A stretch of 64,000 nucleotides of DNA. It comes from Bradyrhizobium erythrophlei (lineage in GTDB: Bacteria > Pseudomonadota > Alphaproteobacteria > Rhizobiales > Xanthobacteraceae). This document shows positions 39,463 through 48,285 of this stretch, piece after piece. A program made the translations under genes and the position numbers. The notes under the pieces are model-generated. The model was not told where the DNA came from. It made no database searches and saw only the letters and a program-made list of their open reading frames with translations. The DNA lies in the NCBI RefSeq assembly GCF_900142985.1, contig NZ_LT670849.1:2170001-2234000 (forward strand), written 5' to 3'. How positions within the stretch are numbered: the stretch's first letter is position 1; each line of letters begins with the position of its first letter.

Positions 39463-40228
39463 ATGGAATCGCCACTTCCGTCGCGATGCCGGGCTCGAGA
39501 AGCCTCAACCGCGGACCAAAGCCAAGCGCATCGAAGGAAACACGCAGGTCACTCGCATTCTGCTTGAAGTGCGCCCATCCGTCGGTGTGGAGCGGCACGA
39601 TCAAAGCATCGGGGAACGCGCGCGCGGTCTCGATGGTGTCGTTGGTGTCCATCGTCAGATGGAACGGCCCGCGGGTTTGCGCCGCGCCCGCAAACGGCAT
39701 CACGACGCCGGCCTTGAAGCGCCGCGCCACTTCCGCCACGCCGTCGTACCAGACCGTGTCGCCGCTGATATAGATCGGACGACCGTTCTTCGGAGCCACC
39801 ACGAAGCCGATGACGTCGCCGGCCAGCGGCTCGATACCGTGCGGCCCGTGACGCGCGGGCGTCGCCGTGATCGTCAGCGAACGTCCGTTCTTCGACAACT
39901 CGGTGGATGCCCAGGGCGCAAGGCCTTCGACATGACCGCCCAGCCGCTTCGCGCCCACTTCGGTGGTCAGCACGCGCTTGACCCTGGACAGGAAGCGCTT
40001 GCCGGATTCGTCGAGGTTGTCGGAATGCTGGTCGTGACTGAGCAGCACCGCATCGACCTCGCCGATCGCGTCCGCCGCCAATGCAGGCCCCGAAAGTTTT
40101 TCGAGCTTCACCTGCGACAGTTGATAGATTCCGGGCAGATCGAACGTCGGATCGGTGAGCAGGCGGAAACCGTCGATTTCGATCAGAGCAGTCGGACCGC
40201 CAATCAGAGTGAGTGTGAGTGAGGACAT
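39461..40228 (-). CDS. MBL-fold metal-dependent hydrolase (UlaG-like)
   Basis: A 255-residue protein with the metallo-beta-lactamase fold. The zinc motif is a variant HxHxDH form, SHDQHSDNLD (H-x2-H-x-D-N). The other ligands are RHGPHG and SGDTVW. The last residue is followed by a TAG at the repeat boundary. UlaG-like family members cleave phospho-lactones or have unknown hydrolase activity. It is 9 bases downstream of the EamA transporter gene, so the two likely form an operon. Confidence 0.85.
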   Translation of the reverse strand: MSSLTLTLIGGPTALIEIDGFRLLTDPTFDLPGIYQLSQVKLEKLSGPALAADAIGEVDAVLLSHDQHSDNLDESGKRFLSRVKRVLTTEVGAKRLGGHVEGLAPWASTELSKNGRSLTITATPARHGPHGIEPLAGDVIGFVVAPKNGRPIYISGDTVWYDGVAEVARRFKAGVVMPFAGAAQTRGPFHLTMDTNDTIETARAFPDALIVPLHTDGWAHFKQNASDLRVSFDALGFGPRLRLLEPGIATEVAIP

Positions 40229-40237
40229 CGATCTCTC

Positions 40238-41170
40238 CTATCGCGAAGCAGTAGCGGTAACAGCCGTGGCCGCCGCCGGCCGTGTCACGAGATAGATACC
40301 GAGCGCCACCGGAATGACGCCGAGAAGATCGCGGAACGCGACGTGCTCGCCGAGCACGATCCAGGCGAACATCATGGCGAGCGGCGGCATCAGGAAGTGA
40401 TAGGCGCTGGCGGCCGTCGCGCCGCATACGCGCAACAGATGAAACCAGATCACATAGCCCAGCACCGAGCCGCCAAGCGTCAGGAACGCAAACGAGCTCA
40501 AGAGCTGCCAATTCGGTACGATGTCGTCGACGCTGGACAGCGTGAGGGCAAACGGGATCAGCACGATGCCGGCGGCGATGTTCTGCACGCCATTGCCGGT
40601 CCACAACGAGCCTTTCGGGGCCAGCAGCTTGAACAGGATCGTGCCCACCACGATCGAGGCCAGCGAGGCGAGGGTGAAGAGGATGCCGTGCAGGCTGTCG
40701 GTGCCGACCGCCATCCGGTGCCAGACGATCATGCCGACGCCGACGATGCCGAGCAGCAGACCGGCGATCTTGCGCCAGGTAAGTTGCTCGTTGAGCAGCA
40801 GCGCGGCAAACACGGCCGTGAAAACCGGATTGGCGCTGACGATCAGGCCGCCGAGGCCGGCCGACACGGTCTGGAGGCCGGTATAGCCAAGGCCGAGATA
40901 AAGCGCGTTGTTGGCAACGCCGATCACGGCAAACACCAGCGCGTCCCGCAACGACAATGACCAGCGCTCGCCGCGCAACGCGGTGATCCCGAGGATCAAA
41001 ACTCCGGCCAGCGAAAATCGCGCGGCCAAAAGGATCAGCGGCGGACAATAGGTGACCGCCGTTTTGCCCGCGACGAAGGCAAAGCTCCAGAGCAGGCAGA
41101 ACACGACGATATAGAGCGGCAGCGAATTGAAGGAAGGGCGGGACATTGTGACCGGGGGGGCCAGTGACAT
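40238..41170 (-). CDS. EamA/DMT-family transporter
   Basis: A 310-residue, ten-helix drug/metabolite transporter made of two EamA repeats (about 10-140 and 160-295). Typical elements are GLGYTGLQTVSAGLGGLIVS and GGSVLGYVIWFHLLRV. Substrates are usually amino acids or drugs, not predictable here. It is divergent from a LysR regulator that likely controls it, and it leads the MBL hydrolase gene. Confidence 0.9.
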   Translation of the reverse strand: MSLAPPVTMSRPSFNSLPLYIVVFCLLWSFAFVAGKTAVTYCPPLILLAARFSLAGVLILGITALRGERWSLSLRDALVFAVIGVANNALYLGLGYTGLQTVSAGLGGLIVSANPVFTAVFAALLLNEQLTWRKIAGLLLGIVGVGMIVWHRMAVGTDSLHGILFTLASLASIVVGTILFKLLAPKGSLWTGNGVQNIAAGIVLIPFALTLSSVDDIVPNWQLLSSFAFLTLGGSVLGYVIWFHLLRVCGATAASAYHFLMPPLAMMFAWIVLGEHVAFRDLLGVIPVALGIYLVTRPAAATAVTATASR

Positions 41171-41212
41171 CGGAATTCTCCGTAGGTTGCGTCCGATGTA
41201 GGCCCTCCCTTG

Positions 41213-41234
41213 CTATTTGCAAATTAAATAATAG
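41213..41234. promoter_or_regulatory. LysR-type operator between EamA and LysR genes
   Basis: CTATT (41213-41217) and AATAG (41230-41234) form a dyad with 12 bases between, in an AT-rich patch that includes T-N11-A type spacing. The position, 37 bases before the LysR start and 43 bases before the transporter start, suits dual control. Confidence 0.45.
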
Positions 41235-41270
41235 ACTGTCACCCAGTGGAAAAACAAATGGATAATTTCC

Positions 41271-42134
41271 ATGCTGGATCTGGAGCTGTTACGCAGTTTT
41301 GTATCCGTCGTCGATGCGGGCGGTTTCACCCGCGCCGGCGAGCGGGTTCATCGCACCCAATCCACCGTCAGCCAGCAGATCAAGCGGCTGGAAGACGATG
41401 TCGGCCAGCCGCTTCTGATCCGCAACGGCAAGGACATCACGCCGACCGAGGCCGGCGAACGGCTGTTGTCCTATGCGCGACGGCTTCTTGCGCTGGAGGA
41501 AGAGGCCCGTGACGTGCTGTCGCGTCCGGGCAATGAAGGCGCGGTGCGGCTCGGGGTGCCCGAAGATTTTGCCGCCTATCGGCTGGCAAAGCTGCTGGGA
41601 TCTTTCTCGCGTTCGCATCCCGGTCTGCGGCTCGATGTCCGCGCCGATCAAAGCCTCGATCTGAAGCACGATCTCGAACGCGGCGACCTCGACCTTGCGC
41701 TGTTCAAGCGCCCGGTCGGCGAAAAGGGCGGCATCGCGGTATGGCCGGAGCGCGTGCACTGGGTCACCAGCAAGAACCATCCGATCGATGCGGCAACCGG
41801 ATCGGTGCCCTTGATCGGATTTCCGCTCGGCTGTCTCTATCGCGCCAGCGCCATTCGTGCGCTGGAAAGCGAAGGCCGCCCCTGGCATATGGCCTATTCG
41901 AGCTCGAGCCTTGCGGGTATTCAGGCCGCCATTGCCGCCGGCATGGGCTTGGGGATCCTGTCGGAAATGTCGATCCAGGCCGATCATCGCGTGCTGACCG
42001 CCAAGGAGGGCTTTTCGCCGATCGACCGCACGGAAGTGGCGCTGGTGGCCTCGCCCGACGCCAGCCCGGCGACGCTGCGGCTCGCCGAGCGGCTCGCTGA
42101 GTTCTGCGACACGGTGCACGCGAAGGCGGCTTGA
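41271..42134 (+). CDS. LysR-family transcriptional regulator
   Basis: A 287-residue LysR regulator. The HTH region is LDLELLRSFVSVVDAGGFTR and STVSQQIKRLEDDVGQPL. The effector domain starts at about residue 90 (VRLGVPEDFAAYRLAKLLGS). It is divergent from an EamA transporter plus MBL hydrolase, which it likely activates. It resembles the LysR at 47391 in its opening block, so the two could be paralogues. Confidence 0.92.
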   Translation: MLDLELLRSFVSVVDAGGFTRAGERVHRTQSTVSQQIKRLEDDVGQPLLIRNGKDITPTEAGERLLSYARRLLALEEEARDVLSRPGNEGAVRLGVPEDFAAYRLAKLLGSFSRSHPGLRLDVRADQSLDLKHDLERGDLDLALFKRPVGEKGGIAVWPERVHWVTSKNHPIDAATGSVPLIGFPLGCLYRASAIRALESEGRPWHMAYSSSSLAGIQAAIAAGMGLGILSEMSIQADHRVLTAKEGFSPIDRTEVALVASPDASPATLRLAERLAEFCDTVHAKAA

Positions 42135-42147
42135 TAGCGCCGGGCAT

Positions 42148-42250
42148 GACGACCTCATCCTGAGGAGCGCGCGTTGCGCGCGTCTCGAAGGATGGATCGT
42201 GGCTTCATGGTTCGAGACGCCGCTTCGCGGCTCCTCACCATGAGGTCGTC
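42148..42250. repeat. GACGACCTCAT palindromic repeat, 103 bases
   Basis: Outer arms GACGACCTCAT-CCTGAGGAGC (42148-42168) and their inverse at 42230-42250 match at 19 of 21 bases. Inner arms GCGTCTCGAA and TTCGAGACGC pair as well, giving a long cruciform. It begins 14 bases after the LysR stop. From memory it is a frequent interspersed element in Bradyrhizobium. Confidence 0.8.
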
Positions 42251-42876
42251 GATCGTATTACGAGGCGGCAAAATGCGCTGCGCTCGGCGCTTTCTGATTC
42301 ACATTTCAAACAGCAGATATGCGATCGCCTTCTCACGGCGCGATCCCGCCTGAGTCTTGCTCCAACATCGACCCTCGCAAGATCGAGGGCGCAGGGAAAG
42401 CCGGATGCTCAAGCGCACCCGCAGCCTCGCGTGCAAAAAAACAAAGCACACGAGTTAGTCACCACAGGTTCGCCGGAATACCCGGCCTTCCCTGCGCAAT
42501 GGTTTACGGCTTACTTCGTGCTCTCCCCGGTGATCGGGCTTGTTGCCACCGTCGTCAGCAGATCACCTGCCAACTTGATGCCGGCGTCGAGGCATCAGGA
42601 CCACACGACTTCGCCGTCCGCGGATCGATGTCATTCGTCGCTTGACGTGACCCGCGTCCACCGCATCCCGCACCCAACGTTCGTGACGATCGCGAAACGC
42701 CCCTCTGACGGGTACAGGACGATGATCCCTCTATTGCTGTTTCTACCAACTCGCGAAGCGAAATATTTTTTCGGGAGGGGCTGGACAGCAAATCGGCTGA
42801 TTTGCCCGTCGGGCAAATCTCGCAGCAAGAGGCGCCGGGTGCGGAGATCCACGCTGCCTGCTCCTTTAGCGCAGGC
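42251..42876. other. Gene-free 626-base stretch of degenerate repeat-like sequence
   Basis: No supportable gene. Plus-strand frames at 42319-42645 and 42431-43144 lack ribosome sites, a conserved start or codon bias. The latter runs antisense into the OsmC gene. Their translations (such as HRIPHPTFVTIAKRPS) resemble low-complexity frames often predicted in Bradyrhizobium intergenic repeats. Base composition is lower in GC than the neighbours (for example, TTTCTACCAACTCGCGAAGC near 42740). It is probably remnant mobile or repeat DNA. Confidence 0.5.
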
Positions 42877-43302
42877 TCACGAAAGGAGTGTGGCTCCGAA
42901 GCCAATCTCGACCTTCACGAGTTTGGAGACCGGGCAACCGGCCTTCGCTTTTGCAGCGATTGACTGGAACGTGGCCTGGTCGATGCCCGGTATCTTCGCG
43001 GTGACGGCGAGATGGACCGAGGTGATGGAAAAGCCATCGCCGTCCTTGTCGATGACTACTTCCGATTCGCTGTCGACTTGCTCCGGCACGAAGTTCGCCA
43101 TGCCGAGTAGTCTGACAAACGACATGGTGAAGCAGGCGGCATGAGCCGCCCCGAGCAGCTCCTCCGGATTGGTGCCCGGCTTTTCACCGTAGCGGCTGAA
43201 GAACGTGTAGGGATGGTTTTCCAGCGCGTGGCTCTCGGTCGAGACCGACCCCTTGCCTTCGCGCAGGCTGCCATTCCAGGCAGCGGATCCGAAACGTTTC
43301 AT
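42877..43302 (-). CDS. OsmC-family peroxiredoxin
   Basis: A 141-residue OsmC/Ohr-like thiol peroxidase that reduces organic or fatty-acid hydroperoxides. The first redox cysteine is in EELLGAAHAACFTMSF, and the second in AKAGCPVSKLVKVEIG. The length and the opening MKRFGSAAWNGSLREGKGSV fit the OsmC subgroup. It stands alone, flanked by the repeat region and the hydrolase gene. Confidence 0.92.
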   Translation of the reverse strand: MKRFGSAAWNGSLREGKGSVSTESHALENHPYTFFSRYGEKPGTNPEELLGAAHAACFTMSFVRLLGMANFVPEQVDSESEVVIDKDGDGFSITSVHLAVTAKIPGIDQATFQSIAAKAKAGCPVSKLVKVEIGFGATLLS

Positions 43303-43414
43303 CTTGTTTGCTCCTTTTGTGCAGTCCTGAAGTGAACGCGGCGGCAGTTCAAAATTGCCTCGCCGATGCCGCCGCGTGTTTTTTCCGGCGTTGATGATGT
43401 CGACCGCGCGGCCG

Positions 43415-44194
43415 TCATGCTCGTTGGCCGGCAGCCTCCAGGATGAGTTGCGTGATTGCGTCGGGATGGGAGATCAGCGAGAGATGGCTGGCCTTCACCT
43501 CGATGGTCTTGGCGCCCATGCGTTTGGCCATGAAGCGCTCGAGGTCCGGATTGATCGTGCGATCCTCGGTGGAAACGGCATAGTAACTCGGCTTCGATCG
43601 CCACGCTGCATTGGTGGTTTTTCCGGCGAGCAGCGCCTTGTGGAACGGCTCCTGCACGGCATAGAGCACCCTGGCTTTGGCGGCCGGCAGGTCGCCGGCA
43701 AAATCGCGCAGGAACGCTTCCTCGGAAAGGCGGCCTTCGTCGCCGTCGAAGACGATGCCCGCGGTCGCCGGCGGCGTCGGAAAGGTCTTGGCGAGTGCGG
43801 TGTAATCCTCGCCCGCGTCAGGCGCACGCGCCGCGACATAGACCAGCGCCGAGACGTTCGGATGAACGCCCGCCTCCGTGACGATCATCCCGGAGAAGGA
43901 ATGACCGACCAGAACCGTCGGGCCATCCTGCCGCGCCAGCACGCGCTCGGCGGACGCAACCGCTTCGGGTAGCGTGGTCAGCGGGTTCTGCACAGCGGTG
44001 GCGTTGAGCCCCGCCGCTTGCAACCGCGCGATCACTTCCGACCAGCACGAGCCGTCGGCGAACAACCCGTGCACCAGCACAACGTTGCGGGCCTTTGCCG
44101 GAGTTGAATTTGCGGCCATGCCGCGTGTGGAGATCAGCGAAGCTGCAGCACCGGTCATGAGGGCCGCAGAAAATGCGCGTCTGTTCATCATCAT
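43415..44194 (-). CDS. Exported alpha/beta hydrolase
   Basis: With the start at 44194 the protein is 259 residues: a twin-arginine-like N-terminus (NRRAFSAALMTGAAASLI) and signal peptide, then an alpha/beta hydrolase. The oxyanion region is HGLFADGSCW, the nucleophile elbow GHSFSG, and the catalytic His is near KASHLSLISHPD. It resembles exported esterase/hydroxynitrile-lyase-like proteins often near OsmC or oxidoreductase genes. The substrate is unknown. It lies 151 bases downstream of the malonyl-CoA decarboxylase gene. Confidence 0.88.
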   Translation of the reverse strand: MMMNRRAFSAALMTGAAASLISTRGMAANSTPAKARNVVLVHGLFADGSCWSEVIARLQAAGLNATAVQNPLTTLPEAVASAERVLARQDGPTVLVGHSFSGMIVTEAGVHPNVSALVYVAARAPDAGEDYTALAKTFPTPPATAGIVFDGDEGRLSEEAFLRDFAGDLPAAKARVLYAVQEPFHKALLAGKTTNAAWRSKPSYYAVSTEDRTINPDLERFMAKRMGAKTIEVKASHLSLISHPDAITQLILEAAGQRA

Positions 44195-44345
44195 GATATC
44201 TCTTCCTTCAAGGATGGTGGGTATCTTGTTGCATGGCGTGGGCGACACAGCGTGACGCCGGCCGACTGGGTTGATCTTTTGCCGTCATTCTCCTCTTGTC
44301 ATCATTCACCGCCTTTCTGCGCTCCTGATGCGAGCGCTCGCTCGT

Positions 44346-45620
44346 TCAAGATTGAAGCAGCGCGTCGACCTCCGGCGAACGCACGACGATGCCGTCACGC
44401 ACGAAGGCGTCGTGGTTGTGCTCGATGCTGTCGTGGTCGTAGAGATAGTTGACCATGATGCCGAAGGATTCCTGGATGCCGCGTGGCGTGTTATTGCCAA
44501 GCCAATTGATCCGTTCGAGCCGCGCGCCATTGCCGAGGTGAAAACGCGCGACCGGGTCGATCCGTATCGAGGGCTTCCGCGTCAGATAGCGGGCGCCAAG
44601 CCGCAACAACGGCGCACGCAGCTTCTCGCTCCGTGCCTGGTCATTCCACCAGCCGTCGCTCTCCAGTTGTGGCAACAACGCGGCATCGGGATCACTTCCA
44701 TTCGCAAGCCGTTGACCGAGCCACCGCCGCAACCCCGGTACCGGCGAGAGGGTAGAAAAATGCTTGAGTTGCGGAAACTCCGCTTTGAGCTCCTCGACCA
44801 CCTGCTTGATCAGGAAATTGCCGAACGAGATGCCGCGCAGGCCGTCCTGACAGTTGGAGATCGAATAGAAAATCGCGGTATCAGCTCGCCCGGCTTGTGC
44901 CCGTGTGGCCTCTTCATCCGTCGTCCGGGCGAGTAGCGGCGGCATGGCTGTGGCCAGTCCCTGCACCAACGCGACTTCGACGAAGATCAGCGGCTCGCCG
45001 GGAAGCGCGGGGTGGAAGAACGCGAAGCAGCGGCGATCGGACGCGAGCCGCCGTCGCAGATCGTCCCAGCCCTTGATCTCATGCACCGCCTCATAGGCGA
45101 TCAGCTTTTCCAAAACCGCAGCCGGAGACTGCCAGTCGATCCGCCGCAGTTCGAGAAAGCCGCGGTTGAACCAGGAAGCGAAGAGATGCTTGAGGTCGGC
45201 GTCGAGCAGCTTCAATTCCGGCTCGTCACGCAGATGCGCGGTAATTTCACTGCGCATCGCGATCAGCGCGCCGGTGCCCCCTGGCGCCATGTTGAGTCGC
45301 CGCAGCAATTCCTGGCGCGGCGGATCGGCGACCCGTGCGAGAGCGGCGGCGGCTTCGGCCGTGCTGTCGGCGAGATAGCGCTCCGCCGCCGCGCGCAGCG
45401 CCGCTTGATCGGGCTGAAACTCCGTCGCAAGATAACGCTGGAAGCTGCGCCGGTCGTCCGCATCGAGGGTACGCAGCAGGTGGTGCAGTTCGCGCGCGAC
45501 CTGCGCGCCGGACGCTTCACCGCGTTCTGATAGCAATGCCGCTGCGCACTGTTTCGCGCGATCCACCGGCGCGGGATTCGAGTTGGAGAGGCCACTTGGG
45601 ATTTGCGTGTTCGCCGACAT
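44346..45620 (-). CDS. mcd: Malonyl-CoA decarboxylase
   Basis: A 424-residue MCD enzyme that turns malonyl-CoA into acetyl-CoA and CO2. The N-terminal helical domain covers residues 1-135, and the GNAT-like catalytic domain follows. The family signature TLSPVPGLRRWL and the C-terminal SIEHNHDAFVRDG, holding the catalytic His, are present. It starts 2 bases after mdcA ends, so the two are one transcription unit. In rhizobia, the matABC system instead uses malonyl-CoA synthetase before this enzyme; no synthetase is seen here. Confidence 0.95.
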   Translation of the reverse strand: MSANTQIPSGLSNSNPAPVDRAKQCAAALLSERGEASGAQVARELHHLLRTLDADDRRSFQRYLATEFQPDQAALRAAAERYLADSTAEAAAALARVADPPRQELLRRLNMAPGGTGALIAMRSEITAHLRDEPELKLLDADLKHLFASWFNRGFLELRRIDWQSPAAVLEKLIAYEAVHEIKGWDDLRRRLASDRRCFAFFHPALPGEPLIFVEVALVQGLATAMPPLLARTTDEEATRAQAGRADTAIFYSISNCQDGLRGISFGNFLIKQVVEELKAEFPQLKHFSTLSPVPGLRRWLGQRLANGSDPDAALLPQLESDGWWNDQARSEKLRAPLLRLGARYLTRKPSIRIDPVARFHLGNGARLERINWLGNNTPRGIQESFGIMVNYLYDHDSIEHNHDAFVRDGIVVRSPEVDALLQS

Positions 45621-45622
45621 GG

Positions 45623-47287
45623 TTAGCTCCTGATTTCAACGGCGGGGACCGTGGCCGGGCGGAATTTCGCCGGCGGCACGTAAAGTCCGCCTGACGCGGT
45701 CACGAGGTCGTCGATGGTTTGGGCCGCGAGCCGATCGCGGGTTGCGGAGCTGACATCGATGCCGAGATCGGAGGGGAACATCACGATGCCGCGGCGGCGC
45801 AGGGCGTCGCTTGTTTCAGGCGACTGTCGCCTGCCGAACTCGGTATCGCCGGCGACGGCGCGCAATGCGGCTTCGCGTTCCTGCATCGACCGGCAACGCA
45901 GAAGGTTGGCCACGCCGCGTTCGGTGACGACATGGGTGACGTCGTCGCCATGGATCATCACCGGCGGCAGCGCAAAGCCGGCCGAGGCCGCGAGGTCGAA
46001 CGCGTCCAGCCGTTCGACGAAGCTCGGTGCGCCATTCGGCTGATGGGTCTGCACCATCTGCACCACAAGCTTGCGTCCGCGCAGGCTTTCGCCCGCTTCC
46101 TGACCGGCGCGTAGCCAGGCGGGACTGTCGTGGCGGCGACCGCGTGGGTCGGCACCCATGTTCGGCGCGCCGCCGAATCCGGTGATGCGGCCCTTGGTAG
46201 CCGTCGAGCTATTGCCCTGCGCGTCGATCTGCAGCGTGGCGCCAACGAAGAGATCGCAGGCATATTGTCCGGCGACCTGGGCGAGCGCGCGGTTGGAGCG
46301 CAGGTTGCCGTCAGCGCCAACCGGAAATATGTCGGCGCGGTTCGAGACGTAGCGTTCCATGCCCAGTTCGGAGCCAAAGCAGTAAACGCTGTCGACGAAG
46401 CCGGCTTCGATCGCGGGGATCAGCGTCGGGTGCGGGTTCAGCACGAAATGCCTGGCGATTTTCCCCTTCAGCCCGCGCTGCGCGGCAAAGGTCGGCAGCA
46501 TCAGTTCGATCGCCGCGGTGGCGTAGCCGATGCCGTGATTGAGCCGCTGCACCTGGTAGGGCTCGTAGACCGCGGTGATCGCCATCATCGCCATCAGAAC
46601 GTTCTCGTTCCTGATCTTGGCGGGATCGCGCGTGAACAGCGGATCGATCAGATATGGCTTTGGACTCGGCACCACGACATCGACCCAGTCGCCAGGTATG
46701 TCTACCCGCGGCAGGCGGTCCACGACCTCGTTGACCTGTGCGACGACGACGCCGCCGCGGAACGCCGTTGCCTCGGTGATGGTCGGCGTATCCTCCGTGT
46801 TCGGGCCGGTGTAGAGATTGCCCTCGCGGTCGGCCTTGTCGGCGACGACAAGTGCGACCTGCGGCGTCAGGTCCACCAGCATTCGGGCGTAGAGTTCGAG
46901 ATAGGTGTGGATCGCGCCGATCCTGACCGCGTTCGTCGCAACGAGCTCGGCAAGCTTGCGGCTTTGCGGCCCCGCAAAGGAGAAATCCAGCCGGTTCGCG
47001 ATCCCGCGCTCGAACACCGCGAGATGGTCCGGTAGTGCCAACACGGACTGCACCATGTGCAGATCGTGCACCCGCGCAGGATCCACCTTCGCCAGGGCCG
47101 AGGCGAGAAAATCCGCCTGCTTCTGATTGTCGCCTTCGATCGTGACGCGGTCGCCGGACTCGATAATCGCCTCAAGCAGCCGCGTGGCGAGATCGGCGGG
47201 GCAGACTTTTCCGCTTATGCCGCTGAGCGCGGCAGCCCGCGCGAGACGAGAGGCGCGATCCGTTCCGCGTCGTACCGAGTCTGACAT
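45623..47287 (-). CDS. mdcA: Malonate decarboxylase alpha subunit (CoA/ACP transferase)
   Basis: A 554-residue MdcA-like transferase. In the normal malonate decarboxylase it moves malonyl onto the phosphoribosyl-dephospho-CoA arm of MdcC. The signature GGAPNMGADPRGRRHDSPAW and the DKADREGNLYTGPNTEDTPT block are typical. The start at 47287 has AAGGAGG 9 bases upstream. None of the partners mdcB, C, D, E, G or H is beside it. It is followed immediately by a malonyl-CoA decarboxylase gene and is divergent from a LysR gene. Confidence 0.9.
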   Translation of the reverse strand: MSDSVRRGTDRASRLARAAALSGISGKVCPADLATRLLEAIIESGDRVTIEGDNQKQADFLASALAKVDPARVHDLHMVQSVLALPDHLAVFERGIANRLDFSFAGPQSRKLAELVATNAVRIGAIHTYLELYARMLVDLTPQVALVVADKADREGNLYTGPNTEDTPTITEATAFRGGVVVAQVNEVVDRLPRVDIPGDWVDVVVPSPKPYLIDPLFTRDPAKIRNENVLMAMMAITAVYEPYQVQRLNHGIGYATAAIELMLPTFAAQRGLKGKIARHFVLNPHPTLIPAIEAGFVDSVYCFGSELGMERYVSNRADIFPVGADGNLRSNRALAQVAGQYACDLFVGATLQIDAQGNSSTATKGRITGFGGAPNMGADPRGRRHDSPAWLRAGQEAGESLRGRKLVVQMVQTHQPNGAPSFVERLDAFDLAASAGFALPPVMIHGDDVTHVVTERGVANLLRCRSMQEREAALRAVAGDTEFGRRQSPETSDALRRRGIVMFPSDLGIDVSSATRDRLAAQTIDDLVTASGGLYVPPAKFRPATVPAVEIRS

Positions 47288-47337
47288 GATGAACCTCCTT
47301 CGCTGTCCTTGAAGCGAGAGGTAGGAGGCCGCCATTG

Positions 47338-47361
47338 ATTATAGAAACGATATTTTATAAT
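47338..47361. promoter_or_regulatory. Operator between mdcA and its LysR regulator
   Basis: ATTATA (47338-47343) and TATAAT (47356-47361) form a perfect 6-base dyad with 12 bases between, in an AT-rich patch of an otherwise GC-rich region. It lies 51-74 bases from the mdcA start and 30-53 bases from the LysR start, as expected for a LysR site controlling both. Confidence 0.55.
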
Positions 47362-47390
47362 ATGATTGATCTCAAATATGGATTAATCAC

Positions 47391-48251
47391 ATGCTGGATT
47401 TCGAGCTGTTGCGCACCTTCGTTGCCGTCGCCGATTGCGGCGGTTTCCACCGCGCCGCGGAGCGGCTCAACCTGACGCAGTCAACGGTAAGCCAGCAGAT
47501 CAAGCGGCTTGAGCTCGAAACCAAACGGCCCTTGTTCCGGCGGACAACGCGCAGTGTCGCACTGACTGACGATGGCGAGATGCTGCTTGGCGACGCGCGT
47601 CGCCTGTTGCAATTCGAGGAAGCAGCCCGTCATCGCCTGGCGGCGCCGCGACTGTCGGGCACGGCGCGTCTCGGCGTGGTCGAGGAGGTCGCCAGCGGCG
47701 CGCTGCCTTCTGCGCTCGGCCGCTTCGCCAAGCTCCATCCGGGCGTGAAGCTCGAGGTACAGATCGGCGTCAGCGCGGAATTGATCGAGCAACTCAATGC
47801 GGGGCGGCTTGACGTTGTGTTCGCAAAGCGCCCGCTTGGAACTTCGAAAGGACGTCTGGTGTGGCGTGAGCCGTTGGTCTGGGCCGCGGCAGACACGTTC
47901 GATCTCATTCCGGGTGCAGCGTTGCCGCTGGCACTGTATCGCGAACGATCCGTTTCTCGCGAGGCTGCGCTCGCCGCGCTCAACGACAACGAACTGACCT
48001 GGGAGATCACCTACACCAGCCCCAGTCTGACAGGCGTGCGCGCGGCAGCGCTCGCGGGCCTCGCCATCACCCCGCTCCCTGTCAGCGCGCTGATCGCGGG
48101 TTTGCGCATTCTGGGTGTTGAGGACGGATTGCCACGGCTTCCTGACCTTGAGTTCGCGATCTACGAGAAGGCGCGGCCCGACAAGGCCGCCGCGGCGCTG
48201 GCTGCGGTTCTGCTGACCCTCGTACAGGGACCATCACGTCCGGCGATCTGA
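47391..48251 (+). CDS. LysR-family regulator divergent from the malonate genes
   Basis: A 286-residue LysR regulator with HTH block LDFELLRTFVAVADCGGFHR and STVSQQIKRLELETKRPL. The effector domain begins near residue 90 (ARLGVVEEVASGALPSALGR). By position it is the likely malonate-responsive activator of the mdcA-mcd pair, in line with MdcR of other bacteria. It may be a paralogue of the LysR at 41271, whose HTH opening is nearly identical. Confidence 0.9.
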   Translation: MLDFELLRTFVAVADCGGFHRAAERLNLTQSTVSQQIKRLELETKRPLFRRTTRSVALTDDGEMLLGDARRLLQFEEAARHRLAAPRLSGTARLGVVEEVASGALPSALGRFAKLHPGVKLEVQIGVSAELIEQLNAGRLDVVFAKRPLGTSKGRLVWREPLVWAAADTFDLIPGAALPLALYRERSVSREAALAALNDNELTWEITYTSPSLTGVRAAALAGLAITPLPVSALIAGLRILGVEDGLPRLPDLEFAIYEKARPDKAAAALAAVLLTLVQGPSRPAI

Positions 48252-48285
48252 GTTGAAAAATCGTCGAGCGTCGGCTGTGTCGCTC

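Noticed and set aside
42431..43144. 237-codon frame in the degenerate region
   Set aside because: It runs antisense into the OsmC gene, and its translation lacks any conserved feature; see the 42251-42876 entry.
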